The translations under genes were made by a program, and so were the position numbers. A stretch of DNA of 64,000 nucleotides from Bradyrhizobium sp. WD16 (GTDB lineage: Bacteria > Pseudomonadota > Alphaproteobacteria > Rhizobiales > Xanthobacteraceae), in contig NZ_CP028908.1 of assembly GCF_024181725.1 (NCBI RefSeq), positions 3,399,501 to 3,463,500 of the forward strand. Reading direction: 5' to 3'. Below, in pieces: positions 33,626 to 41,609 of this stretch. The notes below the pieces were generated by a model. It did no database searches and was not told where the DNA came from. It saw only the letters and a program-made list of their open reading frames with translations. Each line of letters begins with the position of its first letter. Within the stretch, counting starts at the first letter, position 1.

Positions 33626-33814
33626 ACGCAGTTTGCATGCCTTCTCCATCTGCGGCTCGAAAGGACTCTCTAGAATCGAAGCCGATGGAGGCCGGTCATA
33701 TCGCTTCGAAGCGCAACCGAAATCTCTTCCAAGGGCGGACGCCGCCGCAACATCCTGGCGGCGGCCGCGAACGGTCTCGGCGACTTCATCGCGCAGACCG
33801 GCGGACAACCGGAA

Positions 33815-34744
33815 GTGGTCTTTGAACGTATCGGTGTTGACCCGGCCTGCCTCGGCGATAAGCGCACCGCGCTCGACCTCGCCGACTATGTCGCGATGAT
33901 GGAAGAGGCGGCACGGGCGACGCGGCACGACAATTTCGGCCTGTGGTTCGGGCAGCGCTACCGCCCGGAGATGCTCGGTCTGATCGGCGAGATCGCGCTT
34001 GCCGCTCCCACCCTCGGCTCCGCCATCGAGCATCTGGCCCAGTGGTTTCCCTGGCATCAGCAGGCGACCGAGACGCGGCTGGCGCGGCGGGGCGAATTTC
34101 TTCGTCTCGAATACCGCATTCTCGACGGCTCGATCGTCGACCGGCGACAGGATGCCGAACTGACGATGGGGATGTTCGCCAACGTGTTCCGCGCCTGCCT
34201 GGGGCCGCACTGGGCGCCCGAGGCGGTGCTGTTCGAGCATGCGCGCCCGGCGGCCTGGCGTGAGCATGAGACGGCGTTCGATGCGGAAGCGCGGTGGTCG
34301 CAGGGCACCAACGCCCTCGTGTTCCGCGATCGCGGACTCAGCCGGCCGATGCCGACGGGCGACCTGTCGCGGCTGCAGTCGCTGACCTCGGATCTCGCTG
34401 CCGTGGCGGGATCGTGCGGCGCTCCGAGTTTCGTCGATCGTTTGCGCGGCGAAATCCGACGGCGTCTCGCCACCGGCGAGGTGGGCATCGACGAGGTTGC
34501 CGAGACCCTCGCCATCCCGTCGTGGACACTGCAGCGCCGCCTCGCCGGACACGGCGCGACCTTTTCCGATCTCATCGAGCAGACGCGGCGTGAACTCGCG
34601 CGCCATTACATGGCGCAGGTTCACCTGCCCCTCGGCGATGTCGCTTTCCTGCTGGGCTATTCCGAGCCATCGGCCTTCTCGCGCGCCTTTACGCGCTGGT
34701 ACGGCACCAGTCCCCGTGCGTGGCGCCGCGCGACGGCCGATTGA
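33815..34744 (+). CDS. AraC-family regulator (OruR-like); 5' end probably frameshifted
   Basis: At least 309 residues. An N-terminal arabinose-binding-like domain (PF12625 type) is followed by a C-terminal AraC double helix-turn-helix (DEVAETLAIPSWTLQRRLAG and PLGDVAFLLGYSEPSAFSRA). The GTG at 33815 is the first start codon in this frame, but homologous-looking sequence (RRRNILAAAANGLGDFIAQT) continues upstream in frame to an in-frame stop at 33671 with no start codon. An ATG at 33685 lies in another frame. A one-base change near 33730-33745 would join them. It follows the eut operon and may regulate it. Confidence 0.75.
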   Translation: MVFERIGVDPACLGDKRTALDLADYVAMMEEAARATRHDNFGLWFGQRYRPEMLGLIGEIALAAPTLGSAIEHLAQWFPWHQQATETRLARRGEFLRLEYRILDGSIVDRRQDAELTMGMFANVFRACLGPHWAPEAVLFEHARPAAWREHETAFDAEARWSQGTNALVFRDRGLSRPMPTGDLSRLQSLTSDLAAVAGSCGAPSFVDRLRGEIRRRLATGEVGIDEVAETLAIPSWTLQRRLAGHGATFSDLIEQTRRELARHYMAQVHLPLGDVAFLLGYSEPSAFSRAFTRWYGTSPRAWRRATAD

Positions 34745-36769
34745 TCAGCGCTTGTCGCGCTGCTCGCGCTCGCGCAGATAATCGTCGGTGGTGCGGGGGG
34801 CCGGGCGCTCCGGCACGCCGACGAAGGGATCGAAATGCTGCTCGCTCATGGTGATGACGCGGCAGTCGGCGCACATCCTGATCGCCTCAGTGCGGCGGTC
34901 GCCGGCGGGATACATCCAGTGGCGACCCTCGAGCTTGGCGGCGATGCGATCGATGGTGCTCTTCACCCCGAAGGCCTGGCCGCAGCGGATGCACAACGCG
35001 GGCTCTTCCTCCTTGATCACGCGGGGGCGGGCAGTGGCGGCGCGAAAATCGATCTGCGGCGTCAGTGTGATCACCTTTTCCGGGCAGGTATTCTTGCAGA
35101 GCCCGCACTGGACGCAGGCATCCTCGGCGAATTTGAGCGCTGGCCGTTCCGGATCGTCGGACAAGGCGCCGGTGGGACAGGCCGAGACGCAGGACAGGCA
35201 CAGCGTGCAGCCGTCGACATCGACTTGGACGGTGCCGAGCGGCGCGCCCTCGGGTAGCGCAATGACGTCGACGGGCGAGGGCGCCACCCGATGCAGTTCA
35301 CCCAGGGCGAAACGCAGCAGGTCGCTGCGCTTGCCGACGGTGCGAAAGGTGGCGGGCGGCGTCACCGCGGGGCCGGGTTCGATCGCGCGCAGCGCATCGA
35401 GCAGCGCGTCGGGGTCGTCGGTTTCGATGGTGGCGACGCGTCGCCCGGCGATGCCGAGGCCGCCGAGAATGGCCTCGGCCATGCTGATCGTTTGGGCAAG
35501 GCCGGCCGGATCGTGCTTCGGCTTGGCGCGGAGCAGAAAGCGCAGTGCCGTGGCGCCGTGGGCGAAGCAGGCAGCGATGGCCTCGAGGCCGACCTGCGTG
35601 ACCTCGTTGACCGCGAGCGGCAGCGCATTGGCGGGCAGGCCTTCGCCATGACGCGCCAATGCGTCGATCAAGGCAGCGCAGTGGTCGCCATCATGCAGCA
35701 GCACGACAGCGTTGGTGCCGCCGGCCTGCTGATAGGCCAGCAGCATGGCGCGCAGCTTGTGCATCAGTTTGTCGGCTGGCGGCATGGCGTAGGTTGCGGC
35801 GCCGGTCGGGCAGGCGGCGGCGCATTGACCGCAGCCGGCGCAGATCTCGGCATCGATCCTGACGTGGTCGCCGTCGGGCGTGATGGCGCCGGTGGGGCAC
35901 AGGTCGAGGCAGCGGCGGCAGCCCGTGCGCCTGGAGCGCGAATGGGCGCACAGCTCCGCGGTGAAATTGATGTAGCGCGGCTTGTCGAAGCTGCCGACGA
36001 GGCCGCGCGCCTTGAGCACGGCGCGCAGCACGGCCGCCGGGTCCTTCGGATCCGCGCGCAGATAGCCGTCGCGTAACTCGTGGGCCGGGAACAGCGGTGT
36101 GTCGCCGCAGAGATCCAGCACCAGGTCGCAGCGCGAGGTCGCGCCATGACGCGGCGCCTCGAAAACGAGCTGATCGCGCGACGAGGGGCGTGGCGCGGCA
36201 TAGTCGTCGATGGTCAGCTCGAAAGCGCCGAGATGGCCGCCGGCAGCGCGCACCGTTCCCTTGACCACGGGAAAGAGGTTGGTGCGCAGCGGCTCGATCT
36301 CGCCCGGCTTGCTGATCATGACGGTGACGTCGAGCTCATCGGCCAGCAGTCTGCCGGCTTCGATGGCGCTTTCGTCCCGGCCATAGACCAGGATCACGCC
36401 CTCGCTCGACAGGCTGACGAGCGGATAGTCCGGCGCCCGCTCGCCGGCCGCGGCGAACAGCGCCGCCATCTTCGCACCGGCGTCGGCGCCTTCGCTCGAC
36501 CAGCCGGCGGTCTCCCGCACATTGACGAACTCGATGCCGTCGCGGCGCTCGCCCGCCAGCTCCGAGAACAGCGGCGCTTCCTGGGTGCAGCCGACGATCA
36601 GCCGGCCCTCGCTCGCCGCGGCGGCGCGGAAGTGATCGATCTCGCTGCGGCAGAGCTGACAGAAGGTGGCGACGGGGCTGCCGCCGCATCCGCGCTGAAC
36701 GGCCGCGACGTCGAGCGGCATCGTGTCTTCGCACGAGCAGACCAGGATCTTGTCGGGCGAACGCGCCAT
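34745..36769 (-). CDS. Formate dehydrogenase-associated polyferredoxin
   Basis: A 674-residue cytoplasmic iron-sulfur protein. An N-terminal Cys-rich region (LVCSCEDTMP, TFCQLCRSE) is followed by two paired 4Fe-4S ferredoxin domains: GCRRCLDLCPTGAI with CAGCGQCAAACPTGA at about 300-340, and CTLCLSCVSACPTGAL with CVQCGLCKNTCPEKVI at about 540-600. Two extra CxxC pairs lie near the C-terminus (CIRCGQAFG, MCADCRVI). Such proteins occur with this class of alphaproteobacterial formate dehydrogenase and probably pass electrons to or from it or deliver clusters. It is divergent from the accessory operon at 36974, and its stop abuts the AraC gene stop. Confidence 0.82.
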   Translation of the reverse strand: MARSPDKILVCSCEDTMPLDVAAVQRGCGGSPVATFCQLCRSEIDHFRAAAASEGRLIVGCTQEAPLFSELAGERRDGIEFVNVRETAGWSSEGADAGAKMAALFAAAGERAPDYPLVSLSSEGVILVYGRDESAIEAGRLLADELDVTVMISKPGEIEPLRTNLFPVVKGTVRAAGGHLGAFELTIDDYAAPRPSSRDQLVFEAPRHGATSRCDLVLDLCGDTPLFPAHELRDGYLRADPKDPAAVLRAVLKARGLVGSFDKPRYINFTAELCAHSRSRRTGCRRCLDLCPTGAITPDGDHVRIDAEICAGCGQCAAACPTGAATYAMPPADKLMHKLRAMLLAYQQAGGTNAVVLLHDGDHCAALIDALARHGEGLPANALPLAVNEVTQVGLEAIAACFAHGATALRFLLRAKPKHDPAGLAQTISMAEAILGGLGIAGRRVATIETDDPDALLDALRAIEPGPAVTPPATFRTVGKRSDLLRFALGELHRVAPSPVDVIALPEGAPLGTVQVDVDGCTLCLSCVSACPTGALSDDPERPALKFAEDACVQCGLCKNTCPEKVITLTPQIDFRAATARPRVIKEEEPALCIRCGQAFGVKSTIDRIAAKLEGRHWMYPAGDRRTEAIRMCADCRVITMSEQHFDPFVGVPERPAPRTTDDYLREREQRDKR

Positions 36770-36973
36770 GCTTTACATCCAGCTTCCAAGACGTTCCTGA
36801 GCCGCCAGCTGCGCCCCAACAATGCCCGCTCGACAAGGGAAGCAGGCTGCCTGCCGAAGGCTGCTACGAACCTTGCGCCCTGATCGGGGGCGCGGCGCGC
36901 AGGACTCGCGCCAGCGATCCGGCTCGTATACTTACTATTATCAAACCAATCAAACAGGAAGCCGGAGCGCCAG
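36770..36973. promoter_or_regulatory. Divergent promoter region of the formate dehydrogenase locus
   Basis: This 204-bp spacer contains an AT-rich patch at ~36925-36960. There, on the minus strand, TTGAT occurs twice with a 4-bp gap as a direct repeat rather than the inverted repeat of an FNR box. No clean operator is visible. Confidence 0.4.
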
Positions 36974-37726
36974 GTGTCCGCCACCATGCGCATTCACTCA
37001 GCCTCGGAGCATCTCGATCTGCCTCCCCCGTTCACGCTGGTGAGGTTGCGCGAGGGCGGCGACGCCTTTGATCACGCCGTCGCGATCGCGGCGGAGAGCG
37101 GCGCCGGCACCCTGGTCTATGTCGGCCGGTTCGATCTCGCCGAGTTTGCGGTGGTGCTCGAGCCCGACGAGCCGCTGCGCACCGCCCGCCGGGCGTTCTA
37201 TGCCGGCATGGTGGCGCTTACCGATGCCCTGCGCGCCTACGCGCCGCCGAAAAAGCCGGTGACCATCGACTGGCCTGATGCGATCCGCATCGATGGCGGC
37301 CTGGTCGGCGGCGGCCGGCTCGGCTGGCCCTCAACGGCGGACGAGAGCAAGCCGCCGCCCTGGCTGGTGTTCGGTGGTATGATCCGGACGGTGTCGGTGA
37401 GCGGCGAGGAGCCGGGCGTCCATCCGCTGGCTTCGGCGCTCGACGAGGAGGGGTTCGGCGAGGCCGGGGCGGTCCAGGTCACCGAAAGCTTCGCGCGCCA
37501 TCTGATGCTGGTGATCGACCGCTGGCAAATCGAGGGCTTCGCCCCGTTGGCACAGGATTACCTGTCGCGGCTTCGACGCGAGCACGGGATCAGCCGCCGG
37601 ATCGACGACAATGGCGACCTGCTCAAGCGCAGGATGGGGGGGGACGGCGTCGAACGCGCGGACCTGCGGGACGCCTTGCGCACGCCGTCATGGTTTGACC
37701 CGGCTAGTGGAGGACCACGCCTGTGA
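36974..37726 (+). CDS. Biotin/lipoate A/B ligase-fold protein of the formate dehydrogenase locus
   Basis: A 250-residue protein with the fold pattern of biotin/lipoate protein ligases: FTLVRLREGGDAFDHAVAIA, a middle TIDWPDAIRIDGGLVGGGRL resembling the KWPND...K(V/I)GGI stretch, and a C-terminal helical part. The lysine normally found just before the GGG segment appears to be Leu-Val here, so ordinary acyl-adenylate transfer is doubtful. It overlaps the next gene by 4 bp and heads a run of accessory genes, suggesting a role in assembly of the dehydrogenase. Confidence 0.7.
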   Translation: MSATMRIHSASEHLDLPPPFTLVRLREGGDAFDHAVAIAAESGAGTLVYVGRFDLAEFAVVLEPDEPLRTARRAFYAGMVALTDALRAYAPPKKPVTIDWPDAIRIDGGLVGGGRLGWPSTADESKPPPWLVFGGMIRTVSVSGEEPGVHPLASALDEEGFGEAGAVQVTESFARHLMLVIDRWQIEGFAPLAQDYLSRLRREHGISRRIDDNGDLLKRRMGGDGVERADLRDALRTPSWFDPASGGPRL

Positions 37727-38268
37727 AACTGTTGCGCACCATCGCGCTCGACCCGTCGGACACCTTCGTCTTCGACCCGGCCGCGGAGCCCGGCGAATGG
37801 GCGGTATCCGGCGCCTTCCGGTTCTGGGACAGCGATCCTGCGACCCTCGAGACCAAGGCGCGCTCGGCTTTCCGCAGCGGATTTCTCGGCGTGCAGTCGT
37901 GGGGCTGGTCGACACTGGTGCAGATCGTCGAGGCGACGGAAGAGGACCGCGAAGAGGTGATCGACCTGCTGGCGCATCAGCTCGTCGCGCGCATGGGCGC
38001 CCCGGACCTTGCGGCGGCGTGCGCCGCTGCCGAGGAGGAGGTGGCGTTCGCCCAGTCGCTGTGCGAATACCCGCCCGACACCCTGATTGCCGTGCATCGC
38101 ACCGCAACCGACGGCGAGATCAGAGAGGCCTTTCGCACCCTGCAGCGGCGCGGAGAGCCCTGCCACAGCCGGGCCTTTTCCTTTGTCGAGGTCGATGACG
38201 GGCAGGAGCCGGTGCCGGGCGAGGGCGTCGATCTGAAAGGTCTTGCAACGGAGCGCGACCGGCGATGA
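37723..38268 (+). CDS. DUF6505-type formate dehydrogenase accessory protein
   Basis: A 181-residue soluble protein of unknown function, MKLLRTIALDPSDTFVFDPA, with GEWAVSGAFRFWD and a long acidic helix. I match it to DUF6505 mostly by size, start and locus. The ATG overlaps the previous stop and its end overlaps the following gene, so it is part of a tightly coupled operon. Confidence 0.65.
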   Translation: MKLLRTIALDPSDTFVFDPAAEPGEWAVSGAFRFWDSDPATLETKARSAFRSGFLGVQSWGWSTLVQIVEATEEDREEVIDLLAHQLVARMGAPDLAAACAAAEEEVAFAQSLCEYPPDTLIAVHRTATDGEIREAFRTLQRRGEPCHSRAFSFVEVDDGQEPVPGEGVDLKGLATERDRR

Positions 38269-39272
38269 AGGATTTCTGGATCTCCTGCGGCCATCACCTC
38301 CTCGACCGCGATGCCGAGGGCTGGCTCGTCGTCACCGACGAGTTCCTCAAGGCCTATTTCGTTCGCCCCGAACTGATGCCGCCGTCCGAGGCCTGCGACG
38401 CCGAGCGCATGTTGCACCGCGTTCTGCTCGCCGATCCGCGACGGCCGGTGAGCGCGGCCGAGGTGGCCGCCATGGCCGATGCCGACGCGCGCGAGAACTG
38501 GCGGTTCGTTCTGGCTTTCCGCGACCTGCTGCTTTCCCATTCCAGCCTCGAAGCGGCCTATCTGGCGCTGGTCCGCTCGGCGGCGATCCGGTTGCCGCCG
38601 CTGTTCGTCAACCAACTCGTCCACGTCATCCTGCGCAATGCCCTCGACGGCTGCGACGATCCCTTCGTGCTGCGCGCCGCCGAGTTGTTCTTCCGGCCGC
38701 AGCGGGTGATGCTGCACGAGCAGGCGCTGGTGGTGGGCGACGAGGAGACGATCGGCGGTCTCGGACCGGCGCCGGTTTCGCCCCTGATCTCCATGCTCGG
38801 CGTGCCGGCCGAGGCCGAGATCGACGTGCTGACCGACGACGATGCCGAGAGCTACTGGGAGCGTAGCGATCTGTTCGATACCGGCCTCGATCTCACCGGC
38901 GGCGGCCGCGGCCAGGCCGCGCTGGCGCAGGCAATGACGCGCTGGATCTTTCATCTGCTCGGCGCCGAGGTCGGCGTCGCACCGCTGATCGAATTGCGAG
39001 ATGCCCGCCTGACCTGGTATGTCGGGCTCGATGCCGACGCGACGCGGATCGGCGACCGGCTCTGGCACGGCGAGATCCTCGACGAGCGCAGCGCCGGCCG
39101 GGTGCTCGGCCTGTTTCGCCTCGACTTCGCTGCCGCCGCGCCGGTTTTGGATGCGGTCGACGGCGAGCCGGTGTATCTCATCCTGGCCATGAGCGACGAC
39201 AAGGTGGTGCGGATGAAGCCGCAGAACCTCCTCACTGGACTGCCGCTCAAGCAGCTGGAGACCGCGCTTTGA
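38265..39272 (+). CDS. DUF6352-type formate dehydrogenase accessory protein
   Basis: A 335-residue soluble protein starting MKDFWISCGHHLLDRDAEGW. It has a helical first half (APLD-type pattern with LLHRVLLADPRRPVS near its start) and no cofactor motif that I can see. The assignment to DUF6352 rests on the start, size and conserved position between DUF6505 and DUF3305. The function is unknown. Confidence 0.65.
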   Translation: MKDFWISCGHHLLDRDAEGWLVVTDEFLKAYFVRPELMPPSEACDAERMLHRVLLADPRRPVSAAEVAAMADADARENWRFVLAFRDLLLSHSSLEAAYLALVRSAAIRLPPLFVNQLVHVILRNALDGCDDPFVLRAAELFFRPQRVMLHEQALVVGDEETIGGLGPAPVSPLISMLGVPAEAEIDVLTDDDAESYWERSDLFDTGLDLTGGGRGQAALAQAMTRWIFHLLGAEVGVAPLIELRDARLTWYVGLDADATRIGDRLWHGEILDERSAGRVLGLFRLDFAAAAPVLDAVDGEPVYLILAMSDDKVVRMKPQNLLTGLPLKQLETAL

Positions 39273-39778
39273 GCCCCGCCGCCGTGCCCCTGACCCGCAT
39301 TCTCGTCGGCGTCGTCGTCGAGCGCCGCAAGGCGCAATCGCCCTGGATCGATTTCGTCTGGCGTGCCGTCGGCGTGCTGCCGGACGAGCCCGACATGGTG
39401 CCGTGGACGGTGCTGCGCCAAGAGGTGGATGTGACGCTGTTCTATGCCGGCAGCGCGACGATCGAACTCTATCGCTCCGAGACCGAGCGCTACCGCGAGA
39501 ACCTCGCCTCCGGCGCGCCGAGCATCTGGGTGGTGCTGGGTCCCAGCGAGGGCGAATGGCCTCATTCGGTGTCGGCCGCCACCGCGGATCCGGCGGAGGG
39601 CGAGGCCTACACCGAAGCCGCCGACAATCTGGTCGAGGCAGTGCCGATGCCGGACGTGCTGCGCGACGCACTGGACGCCTTCATTGCCGAATACCATGTG
39701 GAACGGGAGGGCTTCGTCAAACGCAAGCGGCGCCGCGCCGATCCCGAAGCGCTGGCGCGGCGCGGAGATCGGGAATGA
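39269..39778 (+). CDS. DUF3305-type protein
   Basis: A 169-residue protein with LTRILVGVVVERRKAQSPWI, DFVWRAVGVLPDE and SGAPSIWVVLG, matching DUF3305 members that sit just before DUF3306 in formate dehydrogenase loci. It overlaps both neighbours by 4 bp. The biochemical role is unknown. Confidence 0.75.
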   Translation: MSPAAVPLTRILVGVVVERRKAQSPWIDFVWRAVGVLPDEPDMVPWTVLRQEVDVTLFYAGSATIELYRSETERYRENLASGAPSIWVVLGPSEGEWPHSVSAATADPAEGEAYTEAADNLVEAVPMPDVLRDALDAFIAEYHVEREGFVKRKRRRADPEALARRGDRE

Positions 39779-40464
39779 GCGAGGAGGATTTCCTCGGCCG
39801 CTGGTCGCGTCGCAAGCACGAGGCGCGGCGAGAGGGAACCCCGGCCGGAACTCCGCCGCCGGATCCGGCGGAGGTTGCTCGGTCCGATGTTCCTGCTGAC
39901 GACCAGGTCGCAGTCGGCGAAACGCCACCCGACGGCGGGGTGGATCTGTCGTCGCTGCCGCCGCTCGATTCCATCACCGCTGTCACCGATGTCACTGCCT
40001 TCCTGCGTGAAGGCGTGCCCCTCGAGCTCAGTCGTGCGGCACTTCGTCGCGCCTGGAGCGCCGATCCGGCGATCAGGGACTTTGTCGGGCTCGCCGAGAA
40101 TGCGTGGGATTTCAATGATCCCAACGCGATGCCGGGCTTCGGTCCGCTTGATTGCAGTGACGATGAGCTGCGCGAATTGGTTGCAAAGGTGATCGGCGAC
40201 ACGCAGCGCGGGGCTGAGGATCTGGTCTCCCACGCCTCCGGGCAGGAGGATGGAAGTCATTCTGAGCATTTGGAAATTTCCTCCGGAGCTGAGGTGCCAT
40301 CCGATCCGGCAGCGAATATCGCTGCGGCGCAGGGCGAGGCTGCCGGCGCGACGTCCGGGCAGCTGGCGCCTGATGCTGCGGCGCAATCAGGTGGCGCGGG
40401 CGATGCAAAAGCTGAGGCGGTTCGCGTCACGCGCCGCGATCACGGCGGCGCATTGCCCAGCTAG
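39775..40464 (+). CDS. DUF3306-type protein
   Basis: A 229-residue acidic, Pro/Ala-rich protein. The N-terminus MSEEDFLGRWSRRKHEARRE and the core ITAVTDVTAFLREGVPLELS, ALRRAWSADPAIRDFVGLAE and WDFNDPNAMPGFGPL are typical of DUF3306. The long C-terminal tail is low complexity. It is the last gene of the accessory run and ends 85 bp before the HTH-TorD gene. Confidence 0.78.
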   Translation: MSEEDFLGRWSRRKHEARREGTPAGTPPPDPAEVARSDVPADDQVAVGETPPDGGVDLSSLPPLDSITAVTDVTAFLREGVPLELSRAALRRAWSADPAIRDFVGLAENAWDFNDPNAMPGFGPLDCSDDELRELVAKVIGDTQRGAEDLVSHASGQEDGSHSEHLEISSGAEVPSDPAANIAAAQGEAAGATSGQLAPDAAAQSGGAGDAKAEAVRVTRRDHGGALPS

Positions 40465-40474
40465 CTGCGACGAA

Positions 40475-40497
40475 AGGCTATAGCCTCAGGCTATAGG
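40475..40497. promoter_or_regulatory. Palindromic operator candidate upstream of the HTH-TorD gene
   Basis: AGGCTATAGCCT is a perfect 12-bp palindrome, followed after one base by a second AGGCTATAGG. The pair lies directly upstream of the -35 element at 40503. A site of this shape could bind the dimeric helix-turn-helix encoded just downstream. Confidence 0.5.
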
Positions 40498-40502
40498 AAT
40501 CA

Positions 40503-40531
40503 TTGACGGTTCCCTTCGCGTTGGACTAAGT
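40503..40531 (+). promoter_or_regulatory. Sigma-70-type promoter for the formate dehydrogenase operon
   Basis: TTGACG at 40503-40508 and CTAAGT at 40526-40531 are separated by 17 bp, giving a transcription start about 10-15 bases before the ATG at 40550. The leader would be very short. Confidence 0.45.
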
Positions 40532-40549
40532 TTCATACCATCAGAAAAG

Positions 40550-41359
40550 ATGAAGCGCCCCGACGCTTTATTGGGACGTAAAGTGCGCGATCCGGGCCTC
40601 AGTCAAGCAATCGAAGCCGCAGGCGGCGTAGCCCAGCTTGCTCGCAAACTGGGCATTGCCCAGCCATCCGTTTCGAACTGGAACCGGGTACCCGCCGAGC
40701 GGGTGGTCGCCGTCGAAGCCATCACCGGTGTGTCGCGCCTGAAGCTTCGCCCCGACCTCTACGGCGAGCGAGCCATGGTTGAAGACATTGATCCGGTCGA
40801 TCACGGACGCGCCCAGGAATACGCGCTGCTCGCCACGCTGCTGTCAGGGGCACCGACGAAGTCTTTGCTCGCTCAGCTCGGCCAATTGCGCGGCGACGAG
40901 ACGACGCTCGGCCGCGCTCATGCGGTGCTCGCCGCTGCCGCTGGCGGCACCGACGCAATGAGCGTCGAGCGCGAATATTTCGCGCTCTTCGTCGGCCTCG
41001 GCCGCGGCGAGCTCCTGCCCTACGCATCCTATTATCTGACCGGCTTTCTCAACGAACGTCCGCTGTCGCGTCTGCGCGAGGATCTGTTCGCGCTCGGTAT
41101 CGAGCGCGCGGAGGCGAATTGCGAGCCGGAGGACCACGCCGCGATCCTCTGCGAGATCATGGCCGGGCTCGCTGGCGGTCGCTTTCCGGCGCCGCCGGCG
41201 GCTCAGCGCCAGATCTTCGAAAAGCACATTGCGCCGTGGATGGGCCGCCTGTTCGCCGACATCGAGCGGGCGGCTGGTGCGCGGTTCTATCGATCTGTCG
41301 GCCTGCTCGGCCGGCAGTTTCTGGACGTCGAGGCCGAAGCCTTTACGCTCGCCAACTGA
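40550..41359 (+). CDS. YdaS-type helix-turn-helix fused to TorD-family chaperone
   Basis: A 269-residue protein in two parts. Residues 1-75 form a YdaS/Cro-like DNA-binding domain (GLSQAIEAAGGVAQLARKLG, IAQPSVSNWNRVPAERVVAV, KLRPDLY). From ~M76 (VEDIDPVDHGRAQEYALLAT) it is a TorD/DmsD chaperone with the signature EYFALFVGLGRGELLPYASY and EPEDHAAILCEIMAGL. TorD proteins bind the twin-arginine signal of molybdoenzymes and hold the apoenzyme until cofactor is inserted. The frame is unbroken; a separate start at ATG 40775 has no clear ribosome-binding site. It is followed by the Tat peptide and the catalytic subunit, its likely clients. The fused DNA-binding part suggests it may also sense assembly state. 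Confidence 0.85.
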   Translation: MKRPDALLGRKVRDPGLSQAIEAAGGVAQLARKLGIAQPSVSNWNRVPAERVVAVEAITGVSRLKLRPDLYGERAMVEDIDPVDHGRAQEYALLATLLSGAPTKSLLAQLGQLRGDETTLGRAHAVLAAAAGGTDAMSVEREYFALFVGLGRGELLPYASYYLTGFLNERPLSRLREDLFALGIERAEANCEPEDHAAILCEIMAGLAGGRFPAPPAAQRQIFEKHIAPWMGRLFADIERAAGARFYRSVGLLGRQFLDVEAEAFTLAN

Positions 41360-41388
41360 TCGGCTGGGCTCGGCAAGGGAGGAACGCG

Positions 41389-41598
41389 ATGAAGAATGAG
41401 AAGAAGACCGCTGTCGCTCGCCGCGACCTCCTTCGCCAATTCGGTATCGGCGCGCTCGGCGCCGGCGCGAGCCTCGCCACCCCGCTGATCGCTCCGGCGC
41501 ATGCCGACAGCGAGACCAGCGACGAAAAGCGCAAGCCCCGCTATCAGGAAACCGAGCACGTCAAGAAGTACTACCGCGTTAACCGTTATCCGGGCTGA
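41389..41598 (+). CDS. Small twin-arginine formate dehydrogenase-associated protein
   Basis: A 69-residue protein with a Tat-type signal (ARRDLLRQFGIGALGAGASL) and a short mature part ending KKYYRVNRYPG. The AGGGAGG site upstream is good. Small proteins of this kind precede fdhA in this locus type; the mature ~30 residues may be a subunit or assembly peptide exported with the enzyme. Confidence 0.8.
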   Translation: MKNEKKTAVARRDLLRQFGIGALGAGASLATPLIAPAHADSETSDEKRKPRYQETEHVKKYYRVNRYPG

Positions 41599-41609
41599 AG
41601 GGGGCGACC

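Noticed and set aside
36925-36960. Possible FNR box in the formate dehydrogenase divergent region
   Set aside because: The two TTGAT motifs are in direct, not inverted, orientation, which does not fit an FNR/FixK dimer site.
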